Assembly: GCA_965222345.1 (NCBI GenBank)
Contig: CBDCTS010000004.1
Location: forward strand, 248,001-312,000
Source: JADFGZ01 sp965222345
GTDB taxonomy: Bacteria > Acidobacteriota > Terriglobia > 2-12-FULL-54-10
Length of the DNA: 64,000 nt
Direction: 5' to 3'
The translations under genes were made by a program, and so were the position numbers. Under the pieces are notes generated by a model, which saw only the letters and a list, made by a program, of their open reading frames with translations, was not told the DNA's origin and did no database searches. This document shows, piece after piece, positions 16,560-26,404 of the stretch. Within the stretch, counting starts at the first letter, position 1. Each line of letters starts with the position of its first letter.

Positions 16560-17582
16560 TTACTGATTGACCGCCCGCTCGCTCCTATGGTGTTGCCGGT
16601 CGTCGTATTTGCCGAAGATCATCTTGCCGGCGGTGGTCTGCAAAACGCTGGTGACGGAAATATCGATGGTCTTGGAGATCATCTTTTTGGCGTTGTCGAC
16701 CACCACCATGGTGCCGTCATCCAAGTAAGCCACGCCCTGGTTGTACTCCTTGCCCTCTTTCAGGATGAAGACCCGCATCGCCTCTCCGGGCAGCACGATG
16801 GGTTTCAGAGCATTGGCCAGCTCGTTGATGTTGAGCACTTCCACGCCCTGCAACTGGGCGATTTTATTCAGGTTGAAGTCATTGGTGACGATCTTCGCTT
16901 TGTAGATTTTCGCCAGCTCGATCAGTTTCATATCCACATCGCGAACGTGGGGGAAGTCCTGATCCACGATCTGGATGCTGAGGGAAGTCATTTTCTGAAT
17001 TTTTTGCAGGATGTCCAAGCCCCGGCGTCCCCGGTTGCGCTTGAGCGAGTCGGGCGAATCGGCCACCTGCTGCAATTCTCGGAGGACAAACTGTGGGATT
17101 ACCAGTGTCCCGTCCAGAAAGCCCGTAGAGCAGATGTCAGAGATGCGGCCGTCAATGATGACGCTGGTATCCAGAATCCGATACGCCCGCTTGCTTGATT
17201 TCTCGCTCCCAAATATCCCTCCGAGCGCCGCCAGGTTCAGCATGTCTCCCTTGGATGCGCCCACTACCAAGCCAATGTAGGTCATCCACAGCAGCAATAT
17301 AATTTGCAAAAAGGAAAGAGTGTTTTGGGGAAAGGTCAACTGACCCAGGACCAGAGTCATTAAATAAGCGCCGATGATACCCAAGATCGAACCCACTGCA
17401 GCGCCGATCAGCCGCTTCAGGCTGGCGTGTTTCAGCCGCATCTCGAACAGCAGGATCGCAACCCCGATGCCCAGCCCAACCAGGCCAGCCATTATCTGCT
17501 GTATGCCGAAGGGCCGCAAGTAGTACGATACAAAGAACAGGATTACTAAAAACAGGAGTCGCACTATGACCCAATCCAACAC
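16560..17582 (-). CDS. membrane-anchored PIN/TRAM domain protein (YacL-like)
   Basis: 340 residues. Four hydrophobic segments in the first 110 residues are followed by a PIN domain (about 133-255) with the acidic residues of a Mg-dependent ribonuclease (LDTSVIIDGR, LIELAKIYKAKIVTNDFNLNK), then a TRAM RNA-binding domain (about 262-325; PGEAMRVFILKEGKEYNQGVAYLDDGTMVVVD). This is the usual order of YacL proteins. The GTG start at 17582 has AAAGGAGGTG upstream. The 317-base stretch 17583-17899 before alr shows no gene or clear signal. Confidence 0.92.
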   Translation of the reverse strand: MLDWVIVRLLFLVILFFVSYYLRPFGIQQIMAGLVGLGIGVAILLFEMRLKHASLKRLIGAAVGSILGIIGAYLMTLVLGQLTFPQNTLSFLQIILLLWMTYIGLVVGASKGDMLNLAALGGIFGSEKSSKRAYRILDTSVIIDGRISDICSTGFLDGTLVIPQFVLRELQQVADSPDSLKRNRGRRGLDILQKIQKMTSLSIQIVDQDFPHVRDVDMKLIELAKIYKAKIVTNDFNLNKIAQLQGVEVLNINELANALKPIVLPGEAMRVFILKEGKEYNQGVAYLDDGTMVVVDNAKKMISKTIDISVTSVLQTTAGKMIFGKYDDRQHHRSERAVNQ

Positions 17583-17899
17583 CGGACGTCACCTCCTTTC
17601 GTATAAAGGAACCCGCGCTCCCGAAGACGGGTCGAGATAAATGCGAATGGATTGATTGCCTCATCGGGTGCGTTTCCTTGGGTGTGTTTCTTTGTCAGGT
17701 GAGAAAAAACTGCTGCAGCCAGCACTCGCCATAAATCTTGAACTTTTCACAGTTCCGGGGACAGAAAAGCTAGCTCACCTGAGAACCGCCAGCATGAGTG
17801 TAACACAGTCCGAAAACCGTAGGAACGACAAACCCTCAAGCAGGCTCCTGGCTGGGAAACAGAGATAATCAGTCTGGCGCAGCCGGTATTTTCAGGGAA

Positions 17900-19042
17900 T
17901 CAGGAGATAGGTCGGCGGGGAACGCGCTTGCTGATTCCGCAGAGAATCTCATAGGCGATGGTCCCGGCCATTTCGGCCAGATCCAAGGCCGTCAAGGAAC
18001 AAGCGCCCATCCGTCCGATGAGAATGGCTTCCTCACCCACAGAGACCTGCGGAACTTCAGTAACGTCCAGCAGGGTCAGGTCCATGCTGATATTGCCGAC
18101 GATGGGAACGCACTTCTCGCGAAGAATCACTTTTCCCCGGCCGGAAAGCCGCCGGTCCAGCCCATCGGCATAACCAGCCGGGATGGCGGCAATGCGAGAC
18201 AGGCGGGGAGTTACGTATTGCCCGCCGTATCCCAGCGGGATGCCGGCCGGTACCTGCTTTACGGCGATGACCCTCGTCTTGAAGGTGAGAACTTCCCGGA
18301 CGGGCAACGACCGGCAGAGGGGCTCAGAAGACCCATCCTTTGCGCGCACGGGAGGATGGTAGCCGTAGAGCAGCCCTCCGGGACGCACCATGTCATCCCA
18401 AGTATCCGGACGGCTCACAATGGCTGCGCTGTTGGCCTGATGACAATACCGAGGGCAAACTCCTGCTTGGGCCAGCGATTGCTTGACGGAATGGAACCGT
18501 TCGATCTGCTCCTCTGTCTGTCGCGTGGTGAAATCCTCCGCCGCCGAGAACTGCGTGAATAGCCCTTCCAGTTCAACGTGCCTCATTTGGCGATACACTT
18601 CGGAAAACCGTTCGGCCTCCTGCCAGTGTATCCCCAGTCTTCCCATACCGGTGTTGACCTTGAGGTGAAAGCGGATGCGCTTTCCGCTGTGCCGGCCCCA
18701 GGCCTCGAGCGTCCCGAGCTGGTCCTCCGAGTAAATAGCGGGGACTAAATCAAAATCGGTCAGCGCGTTCTGCTCCCCCTCCCAGAAACCCGTCAGCAGC
18801 AGGATGGGCTGGGAGATGCCCAGGTGCCTCAGTTCCACCCCCTCGTCGGCTGAGGTAACGCCAAACCAGTCCACGCCCAATTCTGCCAGCGTACCGGCGA
18901 CCTCCGCTAAACCGTGGCTGTAGGCGTCGGCCTTGACGACTGCCATCACCGCGCGTTCTGGTCCCACGTGGTTGCGAATGATCTGGTAGTTTTCGGCGAG
19001 ATGAGAAAGGGAAATTTCAATCCAGGTAGGTCGGGTGGACAT
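17900..19042 (-). CDS. alr: alanine racemase
   Basis: PLP-dependent racemase that makes D-alanine for peptidoglycan. From the ATG at 19042 it has 380 residues. The PLP lysine is in VVKADAYSHG (Lys37) and the catalytic Tyr region in AAIPAGYADGLDRRLSG; the C-terminal beta domain ends GTIAYEILCGISKRVPRR. The frame extends to a TTG at 19129 that overlaps the end of dnaB, but the extra 29 residues are not conserved in character. Last gene of the prs-to-alr block. Confidence 0.95.
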   Translation of the reverse strand: MSTRPTWIEISLSHLAENYQIIRNHVGPERAVMAVVKADAYSHGLAEVAGTLAELGVDWFGVTSADEGVELRHLGISQPILLLTGFWEGEQNALTDFDLVPAIYSEDQLGTLEAWGRHSGKRIRFHLKVNTGMGRLGIHWQEAERFSEVYRQMRHVELEGLFTQFSAAEDFTTRQTEEQIERFHSVKQSLAQAGVCPRYCHQANSAAIVSRPDTWDDMVRPGGLLYGYHPPVRAKDGSSEPLCRSLPVREVLTFKTRVIAVKQVPAGIPLGYGGQYVTPRLSRIAAIPAGYADGLDRRLSGRGKVILREKCVPIVGNISMDLTLLDVTEVPQVSVGEEAILIGRMGACSLTALDLAEMAGTIAYEILCGISKRVPRRPIS

Positions 19043-19119
19043 CTTATGATCTATGGGTTCCTGTACCAAGCCGCAAGCAGAGCCGACCACGCCGGAGCGC
19101 TGGGCCTTAAATATTTTTC

Positions 19120-20478
19120 TTAATCCCAATCTTGGGATTCGAAATCCTCCACAGCGTTCCGGAATGACGCATATTCGGCAACAAAGACGACCTTGACCTT
19201 TCCCGTGGGACCGTTGCGCTGCTTCACGATATTGAGTACCGCCTCACCTTCATTGTCCTCGGTTTCTTTCATCACCTCCGGACGGTGAAGGAAGGCGACC
19301 ACATCAGCGTCTTGTTCGATCTGTCCGCTCTCCCGCAGGTCGGAAAGCCGGTACTCTCCGCCGCGTTCTTCTGGCGCCCGGTTCAACTGGGAAACGGCTA
19401 TCAGAGGGACGTTCAATTCCTTGGCCAGCCCTTTCAAGCCGCGAGAGATTGAAGAAATCTCTTGTGTGCGGTTTTCCTGCCTGCCCCGGCTGGTCATCAA
19501 CTGGAGATAATCCACCATAATGAGGCCCAAACCATGCTCTGCCTTAAGGCGCCGCGCTTTGGCGCGCATTTCTGTGATCGAGAGTCCGGGCGTATCGTCA
19601 ATAAAAATGGGGGCCTCCGCCAGCCGTCCCAGTCCTGCCGCTAGCTTGTCCCAGTCCTCTTTTTTCTTCAGAAAACCGCTCCGCAGTTTGTGCGAATTCA
19701 CGTCGGCCTCGGCGCAGAGCAGCCGCAGCACCAGGGCTTCGCGCGACATCTCCAGGCTGAACAACGCCGTGACCTGCTTGTGGCGGACGGCAGCGAACCG
19801 TGTTACGTCCAGCGCGAAGCTGGTCTTGCCCATTGAAGGACGGCCGGCGATGATCACCAGGTCGGAGGACTGCAAGCCGCTGGTCATGTCATCGAATTTG
19901 CGGAACCCGGTTTCCAGCCCCGTAACCCGCTTGCCTCTTTCAAACAGGGCGTCGATGCTTTGGAAGCTGCCGCGAACGATCTCCGGAATGCTCAAAAACC
20001 CCGAGCGAATCCTTTGCTCGCCGACCGAAAGCACCATGCTCTCGGAGGCGTCCAAAATCTCCTCGGCTTCCTCGGAGCCTTCCAGGCAACGCGCCGTAAT
20101 GCTGTTGGAGACATGGATCAGCCGCCGCAGCAGCGATTTGTCCTTCACAATTTTGGCGTAATGCTCGATGTTGCTCAGGCGGGGAAGTCCATCGGTGAGC
20201 GAAGAAACATAGCCGGCTCCCCCAACGGCTTCCAGCTCGTTGTGGCGCATCAACTCTTCGCTGAGGGTGACCAGATCAATGGGGCGGGAATGCTCCGAAA
20301 GGTCCGTGATGCGGAGGAAGAGGCGGCGGTGGCTGTCCAGGGAGAAGTCCTCGGCGGTGAGCACCGCAGCCGCTTGGTTGTATGCGGAGTTGTCGAGCAG
20401 GATGGCGCCGAGTACCGAGCGTTCCGCATCTACATTGCTCGGCAGGCTTTTCACGAGAGTGGAATCGTTCACTGCCAT
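19120..20478 (-). CDS. dnaB: replicative DNA helicase DnaB
   Basis: 452-residue hexameric RecA-fold helicase. The N-terminal DnaB domain (NVDAERSVLGAILLDN, about 15-115) is joined by a linker to the ATPase core with Walker A GRPSMGKT, Walker B region LIMVDYLQLM, and the C-terminal SDLRESGQIEQDADVVAFLHR and KQRNGPTG motifs. No intein is present, although this is a common insertion site. Placed 18 bases after rplI in the rpsF-rpsR-rplI-dnaB order. Confidence 0.98.
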   Translation of the reverse strand: MAVNDSTLVKSLPSNVDAERSVLGAILLDNSAYNQAAAVLTAEDFSLDSHRRLFLRITDLSEHSRPIDLVTLSEELMRHNELEAVGGAGYVSSLTDGLPRLSNIEHYAKIVKDKSLLRRLIHVSNSITARCLEGSEEAEEILDASESMVLSVGEQRIRSGFLSIPEIVRGSFQSIDALFERGKRVTGLETGFRKFDDMTSGLQSSDLVIIAGRPSMGKTSFALDVTRFAAVRHKQVTALFSLEMSREALVLRLLCAEADVNSHKLRSGFLKKKEDWDKLAAGLGRLAEAPIFIDDTPGLSITEMRAKARRLKAEHGLGLIMVDYLQLMTSRGRQENRTQEISSISRGLKGLAKELNVPLIAVSQLNRAPEERGGEYRLSDLRESGQIEQDADVVAFLHRPEVMKETEDNEGEAVLNIVKQRNGPTGKVKVVFVAEYASFRNAVEDFESQDWD

Positions 20479-20496
20479 GGCAAAAACGCGGTTGAC

Positions 20497-20940
20497 CTAT
20501 TCCTGCACCACCTTCACATTCAGTGAAGCGGTCACTTCGCGGTGCAGGCGCACAGGAACAGGGAACTCACCCAATTGCTTGAGAGGTTCTTCCAATACAA
20601 TCTTGCGGCGGTCGATTTGAAACCCCAGCTTCTGCAGGGCATCCTCCACGTCCAGCGATGTGACCGAGCCGAACAGTACGCCGTTATCTCCAGCCTTGCG
20701 GACGATCTGAATCTCCGCTTTTCCGAGCATTGCGGCAAGCTGCTCCGCTTCACCCTTCTCGTGCACTTCCCGCCGGAGGGCGACCGCCTTCTCTCGCTCG
20801 ACAACCTTTTTGTTGCCTTCCGTCACCGGCATGGCCAGTTTTTTGGGGAGCAGGAAATTCCGCCCGTACCCGTTGCTCACATTCACCACGTCTCCCCGGT
20901 GCCCCAGGTTCGCAATGTCTTCCCGCAGTATAAGTTCCAT
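20497..20940 (-). CDS. rplI: 50S ribosomal protein L9
   Basis: 147 residues from the ATG at 20940, which gives the canonical MELILREDIANLGHRGDVV and has AGGAAGAG just before it; upstream codons in the frame are not part of the protein. The N-terminal rRNA-binding domain with the NGYGRNFLLPKKLA loop, the central helix and the C-terminal domain are all present. Confidence 0.97.
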   Translation of the reverse strand: MELILREDIANLGHRGDVVNVSNGYGRNFLLPKKLAMPVTEGNKKVVEREKAVALRREVHEKGEAEQLAAMLGKAEIQIVRKAGDNGVLFGSVTSLDVEDALQKLGFQIDRRKIVLEEPLKQLGEFPVPVRLHREVTASLNVKVVQE

Positions 20941-20987
20941 CTCTTCCTCAACCACCCTGATACTGGATTCCCCGGTAGCCTGCGCCC

Positions 20988-21260
20988 CTAAAACTCGGCT
21001 GCGAAGGGCAACAAGGCAATGTTCCGGGCTTTCTTGATGGCCCGCGCCAAATGCTTTTGGTGAGGCGCGCAAACTCCGGAGATACGCAGCGGCTGGATCT
21101 TGCCCCGCTCCTGGATGAACTGCCCCAGCAGCCTCACGTCTTTATAGTCAATGTGGTCAATCTTCTCGACGCAAAACTTGCAGACTTTTCTGCGGCGAAA
21201 ATACTGCCTGCGTGGACCTCCTCTTTGTGGACGAGAGTCCGGCTTCCGTTGAAACGCCAT
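20988..21260 (-). CDS. rpsR: 30S ribosomal protein S18 (zinc-ligand form)
   Basis: 90 residues with FRRRKVCKFCVEKIDHIDYKDV and RGKIQPLRISGVCAPHQKHLARAIKKAR. Two Cys pairs/His (CKFC and CAPH) keep the C+ zinc-binding pattern that many bacterial S18 proteins have lost. It binds with S6 on the platform of the 30S subunit. No ssb gene lies between rpsF and rpsR. Confidence 0.97.
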   Translation of the reverse strand: MAFQRKPDSRPQRGGPRRQYFRRRKVCKFCVEKIDHIDYKDVRLLGQFIQERGKIQPLRISGVCAPHQKHLARAIKKARNIALLPFAAEF

Positions 21261-21371
21261 ACAGTTCCTTTCAATGGTCGGTTGCTTCGCCGTTCAACAA
21301 ACCTGCATGCACCCAGCAGTGTCTCTCCAGCAACCGCTTGCGCTATAACGGCATGCTGTAAAACGATGCCG

Positions 21372-21791
21372 TCATTTGCGGTGTTCTGGTTCAGGCCTTG
21401 TGGCGGGCGCTGATGCCGACGCTGCCGGTCCGCTTCCAGGCTTGGGTTTCTTCCGAGCCAATTTCTTGGCCCGCACTCCCTGGAGTTTATTCAATCTCTT
21501 CGTTTGCTCATCCATCCGAACCGTCAAATACTTGATCACCGGGTCTGCCACCCGCAACCGGCGCTCCAGCTCCCGAACCGCTGGCACCTCGCACTCCATG
21601 TCGAACAGCGTATAATACCCTTCGCGGTATTTGCGAATCATATAGGCCAGACGACGACGGCCCATTCTTTCCACTTGCCGGATGTTCCCCCCCGTAGAAG
21701 TCACAATCGTCTCCATTTGGGAGATAAATCGGTCTATCTCTTCTTCCGGAAGGTCCGGTTTCAAAATAAAAATAGTCTCGTAAGTCCGCAT
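21372..21791 (-). CDS. rpsF: 30S ribosomal protein S6
   Basis: 139 residues: MRTYETIFILKPDLPEEEID, GRRRLAYMIRKYREGYYTLF and VADPVIKYLTVRMD are standard S6 segments. The C-terminus (about 100-139) is a Lys/Pro/Ala-rich tail, of variable type in the family. 14 bases after pth; rpsR follows after a 111-base gap. Confidence 0.97.
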   Translation of the reverse strand: MRTYETIFILKPDLPEEEIDRFISQMETIVTSTGGNIRQVERMGRRRLAYMIRKYREGYYTLFDMECEVPAVRELERRLRVADPVIKYLTVRMDEQTKRLNKLQGVRAKKLARKKPKPGSGPAASASAPATRPEPEHRK

Positions 21792-21805
21792 TGGCTGATT
21801 ATTTC

Positions 21806-22429
21806 CTATGTTCCTGCTTCAATTGGTCTCTTCCGGCCAGTCTCGCTGGACGCCGGATCTCGGCGGTTGAACAAATTCATGGCCTTCGCAGTTCCCTCGC
21901 TCAATATTACCTCCACGGCGTCTGCGGTCCGCTCGACCATTTCTTCAACCGCGCCCATGTGTGACTTCTTGAAGGGAGCCAGCACGTACCGCACTGTGTC
22001 TTTGATCTGGCGTCCGGGGCAAATGCCCATTCGCAAGCGGGTAAATTGCCTTGAGCCGACGGCCTCCATGACCGATTCCAGCCCGTGGTGTCCGCCAGCT
22101 CCCCCTTTTCGGCGGATCCGAATGCATCCTATGGCCAAATCCAGATCGTCGGCCAGAATGAGCAAATCCTGGGGCCTGCACCCTTGCTTTGAAAACCATG
22201 CCTGGACCGCCATTCCGCTCCGGTTCATGTATGTCTGCGGCTTGATCAGCCAGACTTCCTTCCCGGCAAATAGGAACCGTCCGCTGAGCGACTTGGCTTG
22301 CTTCCGCGTCACCCGAACCGAATGCCGCCGCGCCAAGCGATCCACCACTTGGAAACCCAGATTGTGCGGGGAAAGCATGTATTCCTCCCCGGGGTTTCCA
22401 AGCCCAAAAATGAATTTCACGCATCCCAC
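21806..22429 (-). CDS. pth: peptidyl-tRNA hydrolase
   Basis: 207 residues. It recycles peptidyl-tRNA released from ribosomes. The catalytic histidine is in GNPGEEYMLSPHNLGF, with KPQTYMNRSG, LADDLDLAIG and KGGAGGHHGLESV completing the active site and tRNA-binding surface. Standard neighbour of rplY and prs. The C-terminal tail after residue 185 is longer than in E. coli. Confidence 0.97.
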   Translation of the reverse strand: MGCVKFIFGLGNPGEEYMLSPHNLGFQVVDRLARRHSVRVTRKQAKSLSGRFLFAGKEVWLIKPQTYMNRSGMAVQAWFSKQGCRPQDLLILADDLDLAIGCIRIRRKGGAGGHHGLESVMEAVGSRQFTRLRMGICPGRQIKDTVRYVLAPFKKSHMGAVEEMVERTADAVEVILSEGTAKAMNLFNRRDPASSETGRKRPIEAGT

Positions 22430-22486
22430 TCTCTGCGGGGCGGAACGAAGCGCTCCCCAGCAGGATACCGCTTTCCAGAACAGCCG

Positions 22487-23164
22487 CTACTTGCTTTCCG
22501 GCTGCTCTTCCCCCTCCTCCGCTGCCTTGCCTTTCTTGATCAGCTCCGGCTCCTCAGCCGCTTCGGCAGCTTCCTCTTCTTCCGGCTTCACTTCCTCCGC
22601 CTTGGGAGCAACCACGTGGCAAATTACGCCGTCCGGATCGCTGAGGATCTGAATTTTCCCCTCCGTTGTCTTCTGCAGATCCGCAACCCGAATGTAGTGT
22701 CCCATCTCCAGCGTTTCGATTCCAATCTGCAATTGCTCGGGAATATCAGTCGGCAAGCACTCGACTTCAACTTCCCGCAAAACCACTTCCAGAATGCCGC
22801 CTTGCAACTTGACCCCCGGCGACTCTCCCGTGAGGGCGACATGCACAGAGACCTTGAGCTTTTTATCCATCGCAATGCGCTTGAGGTCTGCGTGCAGCAG
22901 ATGTCCTCGCACCGGCTCAAACTGCGTGTCCACGATCATCACCGGAGTGGTCTCTCCGCCGGAAACCTGGAGATTAAAAATGGTGTTCTGCCCTGATTCG
23001 GACCTCAGCACGGCGCTCAATTGCTTGGGGTTCAGCGTGAGCGAAAAAGCCTCCCTCATGTCGCCGTAGAGGATGCCGGGGACACGGCCCGCCTGACGAA
23101 TGCGCCGCGCGACGTTCTTGCCGGTGTCTGTTCTTAATTCCGCTTCAACGATTTTTTGTGCCAT
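22487..23164 (-). CDS. rplY: 50S ribosomal protein L25/general stress protein Ctc
   Basis: 225 residues from the ATG at 23164 (MAQKIVEAELRTDTGKN); seven further codons of open frame upstream are unlikely to be used. The N-terminal 5S rRNA-binding L25 domain (to about residue 90) is followed by the TL5/Ctc C-terminal domain (to about 185) and a very acidic Glu-rich tail. Located between prs (30-base gap) and pth. Confidence 0.96.
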   Translation of the reverse strand: MAQKIVEAELRTDTGKNVARRIRQAGRVPGILYGDMREAFSLTLNPKQLSAVLRSESGQNTIFNLQVSGGETTPVMIVDTQFEPVRGHLLHADLKRIAMDKKLKVSVHVALTGESPGVKLQGGILEVVLREVEVECLPTDIPEQLQIGIETLEMGHYIRVADLQKTTEGKIQILSDPDGVICHVVAPKAEEVKPEEEEAAEAAEEPELIKKGKAAEEGEEQPESK

Positions 23165-23194
23165 GGTACGCCGGTCTGCATCCAATTGCTTCCG

Positions 23195-24145
23195 TCAAAT
23201 AAACAAGGTGCTGACGGATGTCTCTTCGTGAATAGATTGAATCGCGCGCGCCAGAAGCTCAGCGACACTCAGGACTAAGATACGCTCGCAGCCCTTTGCC
23301 TGCTCGGATAGAGGGATCGAGTCTGTGACCACCACACGGGTGAGCCGCGATTTGCAAATCCGATCGACTGCCTCACCGGAAAACACGGGATGGGTGCAGC
23401 AGGCGTAAACTGCGCTTGCACCTTGGTCCAACAGCGCATCGGTGGTTTTCACCAGCGTCCCGGCCGTATCGATCATGTCGTCCACGATCACGGCCGTGCG
23501 GCCTTGCACATCGCCGATCACGTGCATCACTTCGCTCACGCCGGGTTCATCCCGTCTTTTATCCACGATGGCCAGCGCCGTGTCCATCTTCTTCGCAAAA
23601 AACCGCGCCCGCTCCACACCGCCTGCGTCCGGAGCGACAATGGTCAAATTCTGAAGGCCCAGCTTGCGAAAATATTCCACCAGGACTGGAGCAGCGAACA
23701 AGTGGTCGACGGGTATCGCAAAAAACCCTTGGATTTGCGGAACGTGCAAGTCCATGGTGAGCGCCCGGTCGGCTCCGGCGGCCGTGAGCAAGTCGGCAAC
23801 CAATTTTGCCGAAACCGGAACCCGGGGCTTGTCCTTCCGGTCCTGGCGGGAATAACCATAGTAGGGAACCACGGGAGTGATGCGGCGCGCGGAGGCCCTC
23901 TTCAAAGCGTCCATCATCAGCAGCAGCTCCATCAGATTGGTATCTACGGGGTTACAGGTGGGTTGCACGATAAAAACATCCGTCCCCCGCACATTTTCCA
24001 GAATCTGAAGGCGGACCTCGCCGTCACTAAAGCGGGACACCAGGCACTCCGCCAGAGGGACGTCCAGAGAACGGCAGATATCTCGCGCCAAGCTGGGATT
24101 CGCCGTTCCGCAGAAAACTTTAAGACGATCTCGATCCATGATCAA
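23195..24145 (-). CDS. prs: ribose-phosphate pyrophosphokinase
   Basis: 316 residues. It makes PRPP from ribose 5-phosphate and ATP for nucleotide, His and Trp synthesis. Signatures: FSDGEVRLQILENVRGTDVF, the flexible-loop/ATP motif YYGYSRQDRKDKPR, catalytic TMDLHVPQIQGFF, and the PRPP loop VIVDDMIDTAGTL. First gene of the prs-rplY-pth-rpsF-rpsR-rplI-dnaB-alr operon, with a well-formed promoter 150 bases upstream. Confidence 0.97.
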   Translation of the reverse strand: MIMDRDRLKVFCGTANPSLARDICRSLDVPLAECLVSRFSDGEVRLQILENVRGTDVFIVQPTCNPVDTNLMELLLMMDALKRASARRITPVVPYYGYSRQDRKDKPRVPVSAKLVADLLTAAGADRALTMDLHVPQIQGFFAIPVDHLFAAPVLVEYFRKLGLQNLTIVAPDAGGVERARFFAKKMDTALAIVDKRRDEPGVSEVMHVIGDVQGRTAVIVDDMIDTAGTLVKTTDALLDQGASAVYACCTHPVFSGEAVDRICKSRLTRVVVTDSIPLSEQAKGCERILVLSVAELLARAIQSIHEETSVSTLFI

Positions 24146-24295
24146 ACTAGGACGGCAAAACCTGGAAGACGTTGCCCGTTTCCTAACATTGATTCACCAG
24201 ATTTGGATGGGGCTTGAGGACACCAACTTGAATGCCATGCGCCAAGGTTCCAGTCACACAGTGTCCAGAACCGTAGTAAAACCCCAGGGAGGCTC

Positions 24296-24324
24296 ATTCT
24301 ATTTGATCTTCTGGGGAAATGCAA
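24296..24324 (-). promoter_or_regulatory. putative sigma70 promoter of the prs operon
   Basis: On the minus strand, TTGCAT (24319-24324) and TAGAAT (24296-24301) are separated by 17 bases. The leader between it and prs would be about 140 nt; no tRNA or riboswitch was recognised in it. Nothing else is seen in the 306-base gap 24146-24451. Confidence 0.5.
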
Positions 24325-24451
24325 GCTCACCCCGGTCAGGGCTGCTTTTAGATTAATTCACCGGCACCCTGCGCTTCAACTCTTCAAACAATTGAGGACG
24401 GCGGTGATTTACGTGGCTGCCCCTTTCCTGCTTTGCAGGAAGTTCATTAAG

Positions 24452-26404
24452 CTATTGGGAAGCTCTGGCCTTTCGGGCTTCCTCGGCGGTACCCCGTTTC
24501 CACCACGTTGGGTTGCCTCTGAAACCCACTTGGGGCATTCCCGAACTGGAGGCGAATTCCGGCTGCGTGTAGGTGATCTTGCCGCCCATTACCGTCAGCA
24601 CCGGGTCGATCATTGCAATGTCATCCTCGGGAACCGTCAAATAATCCTGACTGAGAACGGCAAAATCGGCGTATTTTTTCGGTTCAATGCTGCCCAGCAT
24701 GTCTTCCCGTAAGACATATTCCGCCCCCCAGCGCGTGTACATGTAAAGTGCCTCGCGCCGGTTAATGCGCTGCTGCGGTCCCCAAACCCTCCCGGTAACA
24801 TCCTTCCGGGTCACCGCCACTTGCAACCCCAGAAAGGCGTGGAACCCGTGCTGGTCCAGTTGCATGGTCGTGCGCAAGCCGTGGTCCAGCAGCCTCCGCA
24901 GAGGCACGACCACATCCTCGGCTACCTTCTCGCCGAAGATCAGCTTATACGCCCCGATGTCTCCTTTCTCTCCCGGATAAACATACTTGGGACCACAACT
25001 GAAAATGATGCCCAGTTTCTTGGCCCGCCGGGCGTGCTCGTCATTGATAAACCGGCAGTGGTCAATGACCCACCGGCGCTCGACCACGTCCGGATATTGT
25101 TTGCTCAGTTCCTCGATTGCATCCAGAAACGATTCGATCCCACGGTCGCCGCCCGAGTGCATCGCCGAGACGCGAAAGCCATACTTGGCCGCCGACCGCA
25201 ACATATCAATATCGTTGTAATCAGAGCTCGACAGCGTGCACAAACCGTTGGGACCATAAGGCTGATGAAGCCATACGGGAAAGTTCGGAGCCTCCCGAGG
25301 ATAAGGCTTGCTCACGCAAGACCCCCCGCTACCGGGCGTTTCGTCGATATTGGAGAGAGCCATGCCGATGATCCACAGCTTCTCATCGCCAACTCCCCAC
25401 ATGTTTTTACCTGTTCCTCCTTGCAAACCCACCAGACGGCTCATAGTGGCTTCCATGTTAGGATTGCGGTTGGTAGTCTCCAGGGAAAAGGCCATCCGCG
25501 CCGGCAGTTCTCCCCGGGCATTCAGCCAGGCATAGCCGGCCAAGTGATTCGGATGAAGCCGGGTGGAGATCGTGGTTAGACCCTGGGCTGCATTTTCTTC
25601 CATTTCCAGCTTGTACAAAGGACCTAGTTCCTTCGCGGGAATTTGCGGCCAAAACTCGTAATACAGCGTCCAGTTCGCCAGACCGGACAAGCGGCCGGTC
25701 GGAACGCCTTGGTCGTCGCGGTGCACCCCCGCGATGCTGGGGTATCGCTGCAGCAGCAGGTCCAATGCTTTCGTGTTCACGAGGGAATCGCTTCCCGCCT
25801 CTCCTCCTCCCCAGTGCAAGGCCACCGGGTTGTTCGGAGTTGCCTGGTCCAGATCGAACCGCGTCACCTCTCCCTTGTGAAGCTCCACCACCAGCCCTAT
25901 GCCTGACGACACTTCCCCCCGGGGCACGGTAACGATCCACTCGTCGGGCTTCTTCGTCAACGCAAGGCTTCGAAGCTGAGCCAGTCCGTCGGCCTTGCTA
26001 GACCATTGCAAAGTAAAGGAAGGATCTGTGACCGAGACTCGCGGCTTGTCTTCGGGGAAGAAGTGTGCTCCGTACTTGTAAATGTGGTGATGGGTTTCCA
26101 CCAGCCCTGGGATCACCGTTCTGCCCCCCGCATCGATTTTCCGCGTATTCGGCCCGGCGTACTGCAACGCCTCCTGATTTCTGCCTACCGCAATGAATTT
26201 CCCGTCATAGATGGCCGCCGCTTGAGCCATCGCAAAATGATCCGGATCGGGGCTGTCGGCTGTCAGGATTTTGGCGTTATAGATCACCATGTCCGCTTCC
26301 AACCCCGCCGCTCCAGCCCCACGGCTTATGAGTAAAAGGACGAATCCAAAAATAAGCATAAAGAAAGCTTGCTTCCGATTGTTACGACTCATGGTTTTAT
26401 TCAT
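24452..26404 (-). CDS. exported amidohydrolase (YtcJ-like, amidohydrolase 3 family)
   Basis: 650 residues. An N-terminal signal peptide (residues 1-32, hydrophobic core FMLIFGFVLLLI) is followed by an amidohydrolase of the YtcJ type: IYNAKILTAD, VIPGLVETHHHIYKYG (metal His105-107), the HSGGDRGIESFLDAI and VIDHCRFINDEHARRAKKLG metal motifs, and the C-terminal LGSIEPKKYADFAVLSQDYL return to the beta-sandwich. The substrate is not predictable. A strong AAAGGGGGGACC ribosome site precedes the ATG. Same strand and similar type as the next gene, but separated by 569 bases. Confidence 0.88.
   Translation of the reverse strand: MNKTMSRNNRKQAFFMLIFGFVLLLISRGAGAAGLEADMVIYNAKILTADSPDPDHFAMAQAAAIYDGKFIAVGRNQEALQYAGPNTRKIDAGGRTVIPGLVETHHHIYKYGAHFFPEDKPRVSVTDPSFTLQWSSKADGLAQLRSLALTKKPDEWIVTVPRGEVSSGIGLVVELHKGEVTRFDLDQATPNNPVALHWGGGEAGSDSLVNTKALDLLLQRYPSIAGVHRDDQGVPTGRLSGLANWTLYYEFWPQIPAKELGPLYKLEMEENAAQGLTTISTRLHPNHLAGYAWLNARGELPARMAFSLETTNRNPNMEATMSRLVGLQGGTGKNMWGVGDEKLWIIGMALSNIDETPGSGGSCVSKPYPREAPNFPVWLHQPYGPNGLCTLSSSDYNDIDMLRSAAKYGFRVSAMHSGGDRGIESFLDAIEELSKQYPDVVERRWVIDHCRFINDEHARRAKKLGIIFSCGPKYVYPGEKGDIGAYKLIFGEKVAEDVVVPLRRLLDHGLRTTMQLDQHGFHAFLGLQVAVTRKDVTGRVWGPQQRINRREALYMYTRWGAEYVLREDMLGSIEPKKYADFAVLSQDYLTVPEDDIAMIDPVLTVMGGKITYTQPEFASSSGMPQVGFRGNPTWWKRGTAEEARKARASQ

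Noticed and set aside
24146..24451. Possible tRNA gene upstream of prs
   Set aside because: No T-loop GGTTCRAATCC or matching acceptor stem found on either strand.
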